A stretch of DNA of 64,000 nt from an uncultured Paracoccaceae bacterium (GCA_947489705.1 CANLEQ010000010.1:1-64000); one strand, 5' to 3'. Counted from the first letter of the stretch, positions 17,895 to 27,304 are shown. Numbers and translations: made by a program. The notes: a model not told the origin generated them from the letters alone.

Positions 17895-18390
17895 TGATCC
17901 AATTTCCGCAATCCTGGCAGCGCACCATGGCCCGAAGGCGGTGCGGTCGATCCGCCGGATTGTCTTATTGCGGCGATCGCGCTGGCGCGTTCGACCATGC
18001 AGGGACACGCGAAGGTGCCTCTCGTCAGCAGGTCTGTCACAGGCGCCGCGCGCATCGCATTTCATCTCCGACAGGCGGGGCTATCCCGTCTGTCATTAGG
18101 GGTCCGGGCAGGCAGTACCTTCGCCGGATGTGGAAAGGGCCCTGAGGCCCCGATCTGTCTGATCGGGCCAGTTCCGATCCGGAACGGTCCACCAGCGAAA
18201 TCATGTCAGTCGAAGCCATACCCTTCAGAAGGAGGCGCTTCGGCTTCGAGGAGCATAGAGGAGTTTGCAATCCTATTACAATGGGATTGTGCCCCGAGGA
18301 CACGCAACCTGAGATTGCGGAATTGTAATTATGCTACTTCAGGGGGCATTAGGAGTGCAGAAAATTGCATAATTCATCTATCGAGACGGC
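17895..18390 (-). promoter_or_regulatory. Long leader/promoter region of rne
   Basis: About 500 bases with no supported gene between rne and the dctD stop. RNase E genes often have long leaders through which the enzyme controls its own mRNA (established in E. coli), so a leader is the natural reading. Within it, 18146-18169 forms a hairpin (GGCC-CGATC arms, one bulge, TGTCT loop). The part nearest dctD (about 18260-18390) is much more A/T-rich than its surroundings and contains the dyad annotated separately. Confidence 0.5.
18268..18289. promoter_or_regulatory. 22-bp near-perfect dyad upstream of rne
   Basis: CAATCCTATT and AATGGGATTG are inverted repeats separated by AC, with one mismatch in ten. 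The short spacer and A/T-rich setting suit a dimeric DNA-binding protein rather than an RNA hairpin. It lies about 375 bases before the rne start codon and about 125 bases beyond the dctD stop. Confidence 0.4.
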
Positions 18391-19722
18391 TTACGCGCCG
18401 AGATAATCGGACCGGCTGAGCCCGTATTTCGCCATCTTCTCGTTCAGCGTCCGCCGCGGCAGGCACAGCTCGTCCATCACCGCGACGATCGATCCGCGGT
18501 GGCGCCGCATCGTATTGTCGATCAACATCCGTTCGAACGCCTCAACGTATTCCTTCAAGGGTTTGCCTTCGGTGGTCATGCCGGGCTCGTCCGAATCCTC
18601 GTCCGCCATCAGCAGCGACGAAATCTTTCCCGATCCGCGCCGGTTCTGCATCACGGCCCGCTCCGCCACGTTGGTCAGCTGACGGATATTCCCGGGCCAG
18701 GGCGCCTGGAGAAGTTGCGCGGCTTCCTGCGCGCTGATTTCGGGCGCATCGCAGCCGTATTCCTCGGCCGCCTGCTCGGAAAACCGCGCGAAGAGCGTCA
18801 GGATGTCCTCTCCCCGCGCGCGCAGGGGCGGCAGCGTGATCTTCATTGCCGCCAGACGGTAATAGAGGTCCGGGCGCAGCGCGTCCTCGACCGTCCGCCC
18901 CTGCGCCGAGAGGTTCGAGATGGCGATCAGGCGCGTCTCGGCGGGCGTTCCCTGCTCGTTCATCCACGTCAGGAGCCTTGCCTGCAGCGATGTCGGCAGC
19001 GCGTCGATATCCTCGAGCACCAGCGTGCCACCCCGGGCCTGTTCCAAGAGCGGAATTTCCTCGTCCCCCGCCCCGAAGAGCCGGATGGCAAGCGTCTCCT
19101 CATCCTGGCCGGCGCAGGAAAAGAGGACGAACTTGCGCCCGGTCTTCGCCCCGACGGCGTGAAGCGCGTGTGCCACGAGCGTCTTGCCGGTCCCGGTCTC
19201 GCCGTCGATCAGCACATGCCCGTCCGCCTGTCCGAGATCCAGGATATCCTCGCGCAGCCGCTCCATCACGGGAGAGGTCCCGATCAGCTTTCGCATGATC
19301 CCGGTCCCGTCGCTGAGCTCGCGCCTCAGGGCCCGGTTGTCGAGCGTCAGCCTCCGTCGCGACGCCGCCCGCTTGACGAGATCGCTCATCCGCTCGGGAT
19401 TGAAGGGCTTCTCGAGAAAGTCGAATGCGCCGACCCGCATTGCCTCGACCGCCATCGGCACGTCGCCATGGCCGGTGATCATGATGACCGGCAGGGCGGA
19501 ATCGACCGCCATCAGCCGCTTGAGGAACCCCATCCCGTCCATCCCGGGCATCTTGATGTCGCTGATGATGACGCCGGGATAATCCGTGCCCAGCGTCTTC
19601 AGCGCGTCCTCGGCCGACGAATAGGTCTCGGTGTCGAAGCCGGAGAGGGCGAGCCACTGGCTGATCGACTGTCGCATGTCCTGTTCGTCGTCGATGATCG
19701 CGATCTTCATGGATGGTGCCAT
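18391..19722 (-). CDS. dctD: DctD-like response regulator lacking the GAFTGA loop
   Basis: 443 aa. Receiver domain (DD at 11-12, phosphoryl Asp55 in IISDIKMPG, Lys in FLEKPF), AAA+ domain with Walker A GETGTGKT (about 174-181) and a Walker B-like stretch GGTLVLEDID (about 231-240), and a C-terminal Fis-type helix-turn-helix (GSIVAVMDELCLPRRTL). The sigma-54-contacting GAFTGA loop is absent: LFGAGDEEIP stands where it belongs (about 215-224) and the loop is shortened. It follows dctB by 11 bases, with AAGGGGAAG before ATG 19722. By homology and pairing with dctB it should regulate C4-dicarboxylate uptake; no dct transporter genes are in view. Confidence 0.85.
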   Translation of the reverse strand: MAPSMKIAIIDDEQDMRQSISQWLALSGFDTETYSSAEDALKTLGTDYPGVIISDIKMPGMDGMGFLKRLMAVDSALPVIMITGHGDVPMAVEAMRVGAFDFLEKPFNPERMSDLVKRAASRRRLTLDNRALRRELSDGTGIMRKLIGTSPVMERLREDILDLGQADGHVLIDGETGTGKTLVAHALHAVGAKTGRKFVLFSCAGQDEETLAIRLFGAGDEEIPLLEQARGGTLVLEDIDALPTSLQARLLTWMNEQGTPAETRLIAISNLSAQGRTVEDALRPDLYYRLAAMKITLPPLRARGEDILTLFARFSEQAAEEYGCDAPEISAQEAAQLLQAPWPGNIRQLTNVAERAVMQNRRGSGKISSLLMADEDSDEPGMTTEGKPLKEYVEAFERMLIDNTMRRHRGSIVAVMDELCLPRRTLNEKMAKYGLSRSDYLGA

Positions 19723-19733
19723 GCCGCTTCCCC

Positions 19734-21485
19734 TTATTCCGCCGCGTGCTGGACATCGCTGCGGATCGGCAACGACATCTCGAATACCGCTCCGCCCTCG
19801 CGCCCGTTCCGCGCGGTCAGACGCCCGTCCAGATCCGATACGATGCCCGACGAGATCGCCAGTCCCAGACCCGTTCCGTCGCCCGGAGCCTTCGTCGTGT
19901 AGAACGGCTCGAAGAGCGCGTCGAGATCGTGGATGCCCGTCCCGTTATCACGGACGCTCAAGACCGCGTTGTCCCCGGCCGAAAGGATGATGGCGATCTG
20001 CGGTTCGTCGACATCCTTGGTGGCATCGATCGCGTTGCGCAGCAGGTTGACGATGACCTGCTCGACGCGGATGCGGTCGGCGACCACGGGCACCGGTGCT
20101 GCCGGCACCGAGCGGGTGATCGCCACGTCTCGCGCCTTGAGCTGCGGCTCCATCATGGCGAGCGCCGCGCTCACCGAACTGCGCAGATCGAGCGTCTCGA
20201 ACGCGTCGCCGCCCTTGCGGGCGTAACTCTTGAGCTGGCGGGTGATGGCGCCCATCCGCTCGATCAGGTCGTCGATCCGGTGGAACGACGCCAATGCCTC
20301 GTCGGGGCGCTTTCGCTGCACCAGAAGCCGCGCTCCGGCGAGATAGGTCTTCATCGCGGCCAGCGGCTGGTTCAACTCGTGACTGACCGAGGCCGACATC
20401 TCGCCCAGCACGGCGAGTTTCGAGGTCTGCGCCACGGTCTGTTCGGCGACTTCGAGGTTCTTTTCCGCCTTCTTGCGCTCGGCAATTTCTCGCTGAAGCG
20501 CCACGTTCAACGCGCGAAGATCCGCCGATTCCCGTTGAAAGAAATTCGATCGGTTCGTGGCGCGCCGGCTGGCCCAGAACGATCCTGCGGCGATCAAGAG
20601 CGCGAATCCCATGATCTCGAGCGCCAGCACTCCGTTGACCCGTTCGCGCACCGAGGCCGATGTGGTGAAGCTCGTCATGCGCCAGCCCTGGAACGGAATG
20701 CGCGTGGATTGCCGCATCACGGCCTCGCCGGCGACGTAGGCATCCGCCGGAAGCGCGGTCCAGTCGTTGGTCGCCTGGATAGCGCGCGCGATCGCTCCCG
20801 TCGCGGAGCGCCGGGCCAACGCCTCCTCCTCGCTCAGGCCCCGCCAGCGCGATTCCGTCGCAAGGACGATCTGACCCTCGCTGTTGGTGACCATCACGGC
20901 GTCGGAAAAGCCCGCCCAGCTGCTTTCGAATTGACGCAGGTCGACGCCCACAACGATCACCCCCGCCAGGTTTCCGCCAACCTCGATCCGCCGCGAATAG
21001 GAGAACGCGAAGGCGCCGCTGTCGCGCTGGACCGTTGAAAATACGGTCCCCTCGCCGCGAAGAGCATCAATGTAGTAAGGCTCCTGACGGTGGGTCGAGC
21101 CAAGCCGCGCGCGATCGGTCGCCGCGACCGCCCTTCCCTCGTGATCGAGCAGCATCAGCGATTGCGCCCCGATCTCATCGAGATAGGAGATCAGCCGCTG
21201 CGTGGTCTGGGAATAATCCGACGATGTCAGCGCACCGATCAGCGCGGGATCCCGGCTGAGCAGCAGTGGCACGACGCTGGCACGCTGCAACGCGCTCATG
21301 AGATTGCCCGAATAGAGCGCCAGACGCACCTCGGCCCGGTTGCGGGTGCTTTCGGTGAACCGCTCCGTCAGGAAGGCGTTCGTGACCCACACGACGCTGA
21401 CCGCGACGATCACGGCGAACAGCGCCGCGAGACGCCACGGCCAGCGTCGTGGCGGCCGGGCTGTGGGGATCATGGGCTGGCTCAT
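19734..21485 (-). CDS. dctB: DctB-like C4-dicarboxylate sensor histidine kinase
   Basis: 583 aa. Two membrane segments (about 16-35 and 285-305) enclose a periplasmic sensor domain of about 250 residues, as in PDC-type dicarboxylate sensors. A coiled coil (ALQREIAERKKAEKNLEVAEQ) leads to the H-box SVSHELNQPLAAMKTYL. The ATPase domain shows NLLRNAIDATKD (N-box), VRDNGTGI (G1) and GTGLGLAIS (G2). It phosphorylates the adjacent DctD. It is the first gene of the pair and is separated from purQ by about 40 bases. Confidence 0.9.
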   Translation of the reverse strand: MSQPMIPTARPPRRWPWRLAALFAVIVAVSVVWVTNAFLTERFTESTRNRAEVRLALYSGNLMSALQRASVVPLLLSRDPALIGALTSSDYSQTTQRLISYLDEIGAQSLMLLDHEGRAVAATDRARLGSTHRQEPYYIDALRGEGTVFSTVQRDSGAFAFSYSRRIEVGGNLAGVIVVGVDLRQFESSWAGFSDAVMVTNSEGQIVLATESRWRGLSEEEALARRSATGAIARAIQATNDWTALPADAYVAGEAVMRQSTRIPFQGWRMTSFTTSASVRERVNGVLALEIMGFALLIAAGSFWASRRATNRSNFFQRESADLRALNVALQREIAERKKAEKNLEVAEQTVAQTSKLAVLGEMSASVSHELNQPLAAMKTYLAGARLLVQRKRPDEALASFHRIDDLIERMGAITRQLKSYARKGGDAFETLDLRSSVSAALAMMEPQLKARDVAITRSVPAAPVPVVADRIRVEQVIVNLLRNAIDATKDVDEPQIAIILSAGDNAVLSVRDNGTGIHDLDALFEPFYTTKAPGDGTGLGLAISSGIVSDLDGRLTARNGREGGAVFEMSLPIRSDVQHAAE

Positions 21486-21523
21486 GCGTGCAGGCTAAAG
21501 TATGACGGGGCCGCCTCACAAGC

Positions 21524-22192
21524 TTACGCTGCGGCGAAGCTCCCGGCGAGAGTGTCGAAAAGCGCCCGTCCGTCCATCCCGCCCAGGGCGGGATCCGCGG
21601 CGCGTTCGGGATGCGGCATCATCCCCAGGATCCGACCGTTGGCGCTCAGGACCCCCGCGATATCGGTCTGCGAACCGTTGGGATTGGCGGCATAGGTAAA
21701 GGCGACACGCCCCTCGCCATGCAGACGATCGAGCGTTTCGGGCTCCGCGAAGTAATTGCCGTCGTGGTGGGCGATCGGGATCTCGATCGCCTGCCCGTCG
21801 TGAAATCCGCTCGTGAAGTCGCTGGAGGTGTTGCGCACGACCAACGGCACCGTGCGACAGATGTATTTCAGCTGCCGGTTGCGCATGAGGGCCCCCGGAA
21901 GCAGACCGGTCTCGGTCAGGATCTGGAACCCGTTGCAGATGCCCAGGACATGCCCGCCCCGGTTTCCATGCGCGACCACCGCGTCGACGATCGGCGAACG
22001 CGCGGCGATGGCGCCACAGCGCAGATAATCGCCGAACGAGAACCCCCCGGGCAGCCCGACCAGATCGATGCCGCCCGGCAGATCCCGATTCTTGTGCCAG
22101 ACCATCTCGACGTCAAAACCGGCCTGGCGCAGCGCCACGGCAAGGTCCCGATCGCAATTCGACCCGGGAAAGACGATCACGGCTGCTTTCAT
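21524..22192 (-). CDS. purQ: Phosphoribosylformylglycinamidine synthase subunit PurQ
   Basis: 222 aa. Glutaminase subunit supplying ammonia to PurL in the fourth purine step. The class I amidotransferase nucleophile is in VLGICNGFQ, the oxyanion region in [13 protein letters not shown], and the His/Glu pair in [11 protein letters not shown] 22192 gives the family start [16 protein letters not shown]. It is downstream of purS and a nucleotidase gene on the same strand, so the PurS-PurQ-PurL complex is made from split genes; purL is not in view. Confidence 0.95.
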   Translation of the reverse strand: MKAAVIVFPGSNCDRDLAVALRQAGFDVEMVWHKNRDLPGGIDLVGLPGGFSFGDYLRCGAIAARSPIVDAVVAHGNRGGHVLGICNGFQILTETGLLPGALMRNRQLKYICRTVPLVVRNTSSDFTSGFHDGQAIEIPIAHHDGNYFAEPETLDRLHGEGRVAFTYAANPNGSQTDIAGVLSANGRILGMMPHPERAADPALGGMDGRALFDTLAGSFAAA

Positions 22193-22203
22193 GGGACGTG
22201 CCT

Positions 22204-22731
22204 TCAGTTGAACCCGGCGACGAGCGCCTCTGCGTCCGACCAGCCCATCAGGCGGTGGTCCACCTGCTGGCCACAATTGTGCGGTGCGTCGAAACATATG
22301 CCGCGTCCGCCGAAGCCCGCGAAGTGGCGCGGAGAATCGTCGATCAGAAGGTCGGCTGAGATGATGCTCTTGTCGCCGCACAGGACGATGTTCATCACCG
22401 GGACGAACGGGAAATGCCGCTGCATCCAGGCAATCTTGTGCGCGCAGGAAGCCGGGTATTCCATCGCCGCGGTCGCGATGAAGATCTCGTTGTCGCGGGC
22501 GAGGGCTTCGAGCGCGGCCTGCGAATCCTCGATCACCTCGAGATCACCGAAGATAGCGCCTTGCTGCAACTCGGCCTCGACCCGTTCGGCATGCTCGGCC
22601 CGCGCCAGGTCCATCACCTTGCGCCCGGACATCTCGTCGTCGCTCCATTCATACCCCATCTCGCGGAACATCGCGAGCTTGGCGGCATGCGTGTCGGCCA
22701 GCACTTCGTCCATGTCGATCGCGATGCGCAT
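22204..22731 (-). CDS. 5'(3')-deoxyribonucleotidase-like HAD protein (NT5C family)
   Basis: 175 aa HAD phosphatase. The nucleophile motif is [11 protein letters not shown] at the very N-terminus, the second motif is IFIATAAME, and the distal acidic motif is [10 protein letters not shown], as in the NT5C/PF06941 group that removes phosphate from (deoxy)nucleoside monophosphates. It starts immediately after the purS stop (TAG then ATG) and ends 11 bases before the purQ start, so it is embedded in a purine-synthesis operon. The substrate is inferred from family only. Confidence 0.8.
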   Translation of the reverse strand: MRIAIDMDEVLADTHAAKLAMFREMGYEWSDDEMSGRKVMDLARAEHAERVEAELQQGAIFGDLEVIEDSQAALEALARDNEIFIATAAMEYPASCAHKIAWMQRHFPFVPVMNIVLCGDKSIISADLLIDDSPRHFAGFGGRGICFDAPHNCGQQVDHRLMGWSDAEALVAGFN

Positions 22732-22962
22732 CTAGAGGATCTCCACGCGGTAGGTCTCGATCACGGTGTTGGAGAGCAGCCGCTCGCACATCTCGGCGAT
22801 ACGCGCCTCGCTGGTCCCGTCTGCGAGGTCGAGCTCCAAAACCTTGCCCTGCCGGACGCCCTCCGCCTCGTCGAAGCCGAGCGCGCCGAGCGCGTGACGG
22901 ACCGCTTCGCCCTGCGGATCGAGGACCCCGTCCTTCAACATAACATGCACACGTGCCTTCAT
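22732..22962 (-). CDS. purS: Phosphoribosylformylglycinamidine synthase subunit PurS
   Basis: 76 aa, typical for PurS. The pattern MKARVHVMLKDGVLDPQG, then VRQGKVLELDL, matches this small dimeric subunit that bridges PurQ and PurL. It lies downstream of purC (56 bases) and directly upstream of the nucleotidase and purQ genes. Confidence 0.93.
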   Translation of the reverse strand: MKARVHVMLKDGVLDPQGEAVRHALGALGFDEAEGVRQGKVLELDLADGTSEARIAEMCERLLSNTVIETYRVEIL

Positions 22963-23018
22963 GGCGCGGTCCCCCGTCTCGTTTGTCCGCGAATGTCCGA
23001 AATCGCCGCCTGTGCGGC

Positions 23019-23780
23019 TCAGTTGATCAAGGTGGGCTTCGTCGCGTGCGTCACGTTCGAGGGCAGCACGCCCAGGCGACGCGCGACCTCCGTATACGCA
23101 TCGGCGAGATTGCCGAGATCGCGGCGGAACACGTCCTTGTCGAGCTTCTGACCGGTTTCCATGTCCCAGAGGCGGCACGAATCGGGACTGATCTCGTCGG
23201 CGACGATCAGTCTCTGGAAGTCGCCGTCCCAGGCGCGGCCGATCTCGATCTTGAAATCGACCAGCTTGATGCCGACCGCCAGCATCACGCCGGACATGAA
23301 GTCGTTGACCCGCAGCGCCAGCGCGATCATGTCGTCGAGGTCCTGCTGCGCGGCCCAGCCGAAGGCGATGATGTGCTCCTCGCTCACCAGCGGATCCCCG
23401 AGCTTGTCGTCCTTGAGGCAGAATTCGACGATCGGGCGCGGAAGCGCCGTGCCTTCGGCCAGCCCCAGACGGGTCGACATCGACCCGGCAGCGAAGTTCC
23501 GCACGACCACCTCGAGCGGGATGATCTCGACCTGGCGGATGAGCTGCTCGCGCATGTTGAGCCGCTTGATGAAATGCGTGGGCACCCCGATCTGCGCAAG
23601 GCCCTTCATGAAGAACTCGCTCAGGCGGTTGTTGAGCACGCCCTTGCCTTCGATCGTCGCCCGCTTCTCGGCGTTGAAGGCCGTGGCGTCATCCTTGAAA
23701 TACTGCACGAAGGTGCCCGGCTCGGGGCCTTCGTAAAGGATCTTGGCCTTGCCTTCGTAGATTTTCTTGCGCCGTGCCAT
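23019..23780 (-). CDS. purC: SAICAR synthase
   Basis: 253 aa. Ligates aspartate to CAIR in de novo purine synthesis. The family start [16 protein letters not shown], the motif [18 protein letters not shown] (substrate-binding) and [10 protein letters not shown] are all clear. ATG 23780 has AGGAG 5 bases upstream. It is the first gene of purC-purS-nucleotidase-purQ and is divergent from the zeta-inhibitor gene. Confidence 0.95.
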   Translation of the reverse strand: MARRKKIYEGKAKILYEGPEPGTFVQYFKDDATAFNAEKRATIEGKGVLNNRLSEFFMKGLAQIGVPTHFIKRLNMREQLIRQVEIIPLEVVVRNFAAGSMSTRLGLAEGTALPRPIVEFCLKDDKLGDPLVSEEHIIAFGWAAQQDLDDMIALALRVNDFMSGVMLAVGIKLVDFKIEIGRAWDGDFQRLIVADEISPDSCRLWDMETGQKLDKDVFRRDLGNLADAYTEVARRLGVLPSNVTHATKPTLIN

Positions 23781-23916
23781 GATAACTCCTGCCAGGCGTG
23801 GGCCGCCCGTTCGTCGCAGCCTATAGTCCAAAGCCCCCGCTTTGCCAAGAACGCCCTCTTGTTCGTGAGCCGGGCGCCGCACATATCCGATGAACAACAT
23901 TCGGGAGGGGATACCG

Positions 23917-24231
23917 ATGGCCGACATGAACGACCGGCGCGACGCGTTCGAGAACAAATACGCGCATGATACGCAGATAAAGTTCCGCGCCGAGGCGCGG
24001 CGCAACCGCCTGCTGGGCCTCTGGGCGGCCGATCTGATGGGCCGATCGGGGGACGACGCGGCCGAGTATGCGCGCGAGGTCGTCAAGGCGGATTTCGAGG
24101 AGGCCGGCGAGGAGGACGTCTATCGCAAGGTCAAGGGCGATCTCGGCGACAAGATCGACGAGGAGACGCTCCGCGCCAAGATGGCCGAGCTGATGATCGC
24201 CGCCAAGGCACAGCTCGCCGACGAGGGCTGA
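23917..24231 (+). CDS. F1-ATPase inhibitor subunit zeta (DUF1476)
   Basis: 104 aa. Matches the alphaproteobacterial zeta inhibitor described in Paracoccus: an N-terminal flexible inhibitory segment ([15 protein letters not shown]) followed by a four-helix bundle containing [13 protein letters not shown] and [15 protein letters not shown]. It blocks ATP hydrolysis by F1 as a ratchet without stopping synthesis. GGGAGGGG precedes ATG 23917; the ATG at 23890 is possible but lacks such a site. Not linked to atp genes here. Confidence 0.88.
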   Translation: MADMNDRRDAFENKYAHDTQIKFRAEARRNRLLGLWAADLMGRSGDDAAEYAREVVKADFEEAGEEDVYRKVKGDLGDKIDEETLRAKMAELMIAAKAQLADEG

Positions 24232-24313
24232 TGCATAATCATCTTGAGCGATCCGCATTTGCGCCCTCGCCGTTTCCGTGACAGACCCCGCGCGACCTGA
24301 ATGGAGCGACCCG

Positions 24314-25333
24314 ATGCCCGACGATGCCCTGACCGAGATGCTCAACGAGCGCGACTGGCTTCTTGCCGATGGCGCGACCGGCACGAACCTCTTCAACATG
24401 GGGCTGCAATCGGGCGATGCGCCGGAGATGTGGAACCTCGACCATCCCGACCGGATCCGCGACCTCTATCGCGGTCCCGTCGGGGCGGGAAGCGACCTCT
24501 TTCTCACCAATACCTTCGGCGGCAACGGATCGCGGCTGAAGCTGCACGACGCGCAGCATCGCGTGCGAGAGCTCAACCGCGCGGGCGCCGAGCTTGCCCG
24601 CGAGGTCGCCGACGCGGCGGGGCGCAAGATCGTCGTGGCGGGCAGCATGGGGCCCACGGGCGACATCTTCGTGCCGATGGGAACGCTCACGCATGAACTC
24701 GCCGTCGAACTCTTTCACGAGCAGGCCGAGGGCCTCAAGGAAGGCGGTGCCGACGTCCTCTGGGTCGAGACGATTTCCGCCCCCGAGGAATACCGCGCGG
24801 CCTCCGAGGCCGCCGCGCTCGCCGGGATGCCCTGGTGCGGCACCATGAGCTTCGACACGGCCGGACGCACGATGATGGGCGTGACGAGCGAGGACATGGT
24901 GACCCTCGTTGGCAAGATGAAGGACAGCCCCCCCGTGGCCTTCGGCGCCAATTGCGGCGTCGGCGCGTCCGACCTTCTGCGCACCGTTCTCGGCTTCGCG
25001 TCGCAATCGCCCGACAGACCGCTGATCGCCAAGGGCAATGCGGGCATCCCGAAATATGTGGACGGCCACATCCACTACAACGGCACGCCCGAGCTCATGG
25101 CCGAATACGCCGTGATGGCGCGCAACTGCGGCGCGCGGATCATCGGCGGCTGCTGCGGGACCACGCCCGAACATCTCGAACGGATGCGCCGGGCGCTTGA
25201 GGAGACCCCCGAGGGCCCGGCCCCCGACCTCGCCGAGATCGAGGCCCGCATGGGCGGGTTCTCATCCGCCGGCGACGGCACCGGCGCGGATGTGGCGAAG
25301 CCCCGCGAACGTCGGCGCGGACGCCGCGGCTAA
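24314..25333 (+). CDS. bmt: Homocysteine S-methyltransferase (betaine--homocysteine/MetH-N-terminal type)
   Basis: 339 aa. An S-methyltransferase domain with the zinc cysteines visible in GANCGVG and GGCCGTTPEH, and the start LLADGATGTNLFNMGL. It resembles both betaine-homocysteine methyltransferase and the homocysteine-binding module of MetH. A separate corrinoid-binding protein is encoded 2.1 kb away on the same strand. In Phaeobacter, work on amino-acid biosynthesis showed that methionine synthase is split in this manner, so I favour a methionine-synthase role. A low-complexity basic tail (RERRRGRRG) ends the protein. Confidence 0.85.
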   Translation: MPDDALTEMLNERDWLLADGATGTNLFNMGLQSGDAPEMWNLDHPDRIRDLYRGPVGAGSDLFLTNTFGGNGSRLKLHDAQHRVRELNRAGAELAREVADAAGRKIVVAGSMGPTGDIFVPMGTLTHELAVELFHEQAEGLKEGGADVLWVETISAPEEYRAASEAAALAGMPWCGTMSFDTAGRTMMGVTSEDMVTLVGKMKDSPPVAFGANCGVGASDLLRTVLGFASQSPDRPLIAKGNAGIPKYVDGHIHYNGTPELMAEYAVMARNCGARIIGGCCGTTPEHLERMRRALEETPEGPAPDLAEIEARMGGFSSAGDGTGADVAKPRERRRGRRG

Positions 25334-25363
25334 GCGCGGCGGCGCTTCCCGGGGGCCGACGGC

Positions 25364-26164
25364 TCAGGTGATGCGGAACGAGGCGGTGAAGGGCAGATGA
25401 TCAGACACCCGATCCCTGAACGCCTCGCGCCCGAGTTCCATGGTCCAGTGCATGGGAAAGAGCCGCAGGGATCCGCGCACGTATCGCGTGGCATAGGTGC
25501 GGCTGATGGCGAACCCGTCGAGCAGGTTGGCCCGACCGAGATCGAGTATATGCGAGAACCGATCCTGCAGATCCCAGCTCGAGACGAAATCCATCACGTC
25601 GGCGCCGCCCAGGTGATGGAAGTTGCTGACATCCTGGCCCGGGATCATGTTGAAATCGCCCATCATCAGGATCGTCCGCCGCGATTGCCCCTCCGCGGCG
25701 CGGTAGGCATCGACATAGGCTCCGATCGCCCGGCACTGGGTATCGCGCAGCGCCTGGTCGGCGGACCCGCGCCCCGATTTGAGGTGCAGCCCGAGCACGT
25801 GTGCTGCGAAGGCGCCGATCCGGACGTCGAAGGCCAGCGCCCGCCGTCCGGACTCGTAGGCGCCCTGCGATCCGGGCACGAGCCGTGCGTTCTCGAGGGC
25901 GACGCCCGCCTTGGCGAGCACACCTATATGAAGCCCGCCCGGCTGCGCCAGGAAGAGCTGCGCATATTCGAGCCCGAACGCCGCGAGCCCACTCGAGAGC
26001 CCGGCAAGGTGGTCTTCGGATCCGAGCTCGACCAGCACGACCATCTCGGCATCGAGAAGCGCGAGCCCCTCGACCTGGCGCCGCATCCGGTCGGGCGAGA
26101 CGTACTGGTACCCCGCGAGGTTCCACGTCGCGACCCGCGCGACAGAATGGGCGAAGCTGACCAT
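25364..26164 (-). CDS. Endonuclease/exonuclease/phosphatase-fold protein
   Basis: 266 aa. EEP fold: VARVATWNLAGYQ at the start, VVLVELGSEDHLAGL, LHLKSGRGSADQ, ILMMGDFNMIPG, and the final catalytic SDHLPF. Members cut nucleic acids or phosphate esters with Mg2+; the substrate cannot be told. No signal peptide. The start is uncertain: ATG 26164 has GGGAGG about 13-15 bases away, while the GTG at 26179 is too close to that site. Its stop faces the bmt stop, so it is convergent with the methionine genes. Confidence 0.8.
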   Translation of the reverse strand: MVSFAHSVARVATWNLAGYQYVSPDRMRRQVEGLALLDAEMVVLVELGSEDHLAGLSSGLAAFGLEYAQLFLAQPGGLHIGVLAKAGVALENARLVPGSQGAYESGRRALAFDVRIGAFAAHVLGLHLKSGRGSADQALRDTQCRAIGAYVDAYRAAEGQSRRTILMMGDFNMIPGQDVSNFHHLGGADVMDFVSSWDLQDRFSHILDLGRANLLDGFAISRTYATRYVRGSLRLFPMHWTMELGREAFRDRVSDHLPFTASFRIT

Positions 26165-26218
26165 GCCGCAGCATATCACCTCCCGCCGGTCGGGACAGCT
26201 ACTTCGCCCGCACGTGCG

Positions 26219-27304
26219 CTAGAACAGGGAAGGCTGCCGTTCGGTCCCGAGCGGCACTTCGAAGAGATCGCAGCGCAGCGGCGACAGGTGCTCGGCCAGA
26301 CCCAGACGCTTGACGGCCAGGTCGAACCGCCGCGCGATCAGGGCCGCATGGATCCCCTCGCCGCGCATGCGGTGTCCCCAATCGGCGGAATAGGTCTTGC
26401 CGCCATGCATCTCCCGCAGGCGGGCAAGAACCTTCTCCTTGCGCAGCGGCGCGTGCCGGTCGAGCCAGTCCTCGAACAGCCCGGCGACCTCGTATGGCAG
26501 GCGCAGCATCACCCAGGCGGCGCCCACGGCCCCCGCATCTCGCGCGGCCTGCAGGATCGCCTCGAGCTCGGGATCGGTCAGGCCCGGGATCATCGGCGAC
26601 GCCATCACGCGCACCTCGATGCCCGCTTTCGCCAGACGCTCGATCGTCTGCAGGCGCCGGGCGGGCGGCGGCACCCGCGGCTCGAGCCGGCGGGCGAGCT
26701 CCGCATCGAGCGTCGTGACCGAGATCCCGACGCGCGCAAGGCGCGCCGCCGCCATCTCCGACAGGATGTCGATGTCCCGCTCGACCAGCGATCCCTTGGT
26801 GGCGATGCTGAGCGGATGCCGGTGGGCCTGAAGCACCTCGAGAATGCCCCGCATGATGCGGCGGTCGCGCTCGATCGGCTGATAGGGATCCGTGTTGGTT
26901 CCCAGCGCGATCGGCGCCACCGTGTACCCCTTGCGCGCCAGTTCGCGCGCGAGAAGCCGCGGCGCCTCCGGCCGCGCGATCAGTTTCGTCTCGAAGTCGA
27001 GGCCCGGCGACATCCCCAGATAGCCGTGCGTCGGTCGCGCGAAGCAATAGATGCACCCATGCTCGCAGCCGCGATAGGGATTGATCGACCGGTCGAAGCC
27101 GATATCGGGCGAAGTATTGCGGCTGATGACGCGGCGCGGAACCTCGTCGCGGATCTCCGTGCGGACGAGCGGCAGATCCTCGTCCACGTGCCAGCCGTCG
27201 TCCTCGGCGACGCGGGCGAAGGCATCGAACCGCGTCTCGGGATTGCGCGACGTCGCACGGCCCTTGCTGCGCGCGCGCGGCGGAGGAGTGTCGACATGGG
27301 ACAT
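26219..27304 (-). CDS. Radical SAM protein, SplB-related (PA0069 family)
   Basis: 361 aa. The 4Fe-4S radical SAM cysteines lie in CEHGCIYCFARPTH at about residues 79-92 (CxxxCxxC), preceded by SINPYRGCEHG as in the SplB-like/PA0069 group. GTNTDPYQPIERD and VGISVTTLDAEL fit the same family. The function is unknown; spore photoproduct repair is not expected in a non-sporulating bacterium. It is divergent from the corrinoid protein gene, and this conserved company may hint at a role near methionine/B12 metabolism. Confidence 0.85.
   Translation of the reverse strand: MSHVDTPPPRARSKGRATSRNPETRFDAFARVAEDDGWHVDEDLPLVRTEIRDEVPRRVISRNTSPDIGFDRSINPYRGCEHGCIYCFARPTHGYLGMSPGLDFETKLIARPEAPRLLARELARKGYTVAPIALGTNTDPYQPIERDRRIMRGILEVLQAHRHPLSIATKGSLVERDIDILSEMAAARLARVGISVTTLDAELARRLEPRVPPPARRLQTIERLAKAGIEVRVMASPMIPGLTDPELEAILQAARDAGAVGAAWVMLRLPYEVAGLFEDWLDRHAPLRKEKVLARLREMHGGKTYSADWGHRMRGEGIHAALIARRFDLAVKRLGLAEHLSPLRCDLFEVPLGTERQPSLF

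Noticed and set aside
15318-17897. Open frame of 859 codons on the plus strand opposite rne
   Set aside because: Shadow of rne, whose catalytic and zinc motifs are clear on the other strand.
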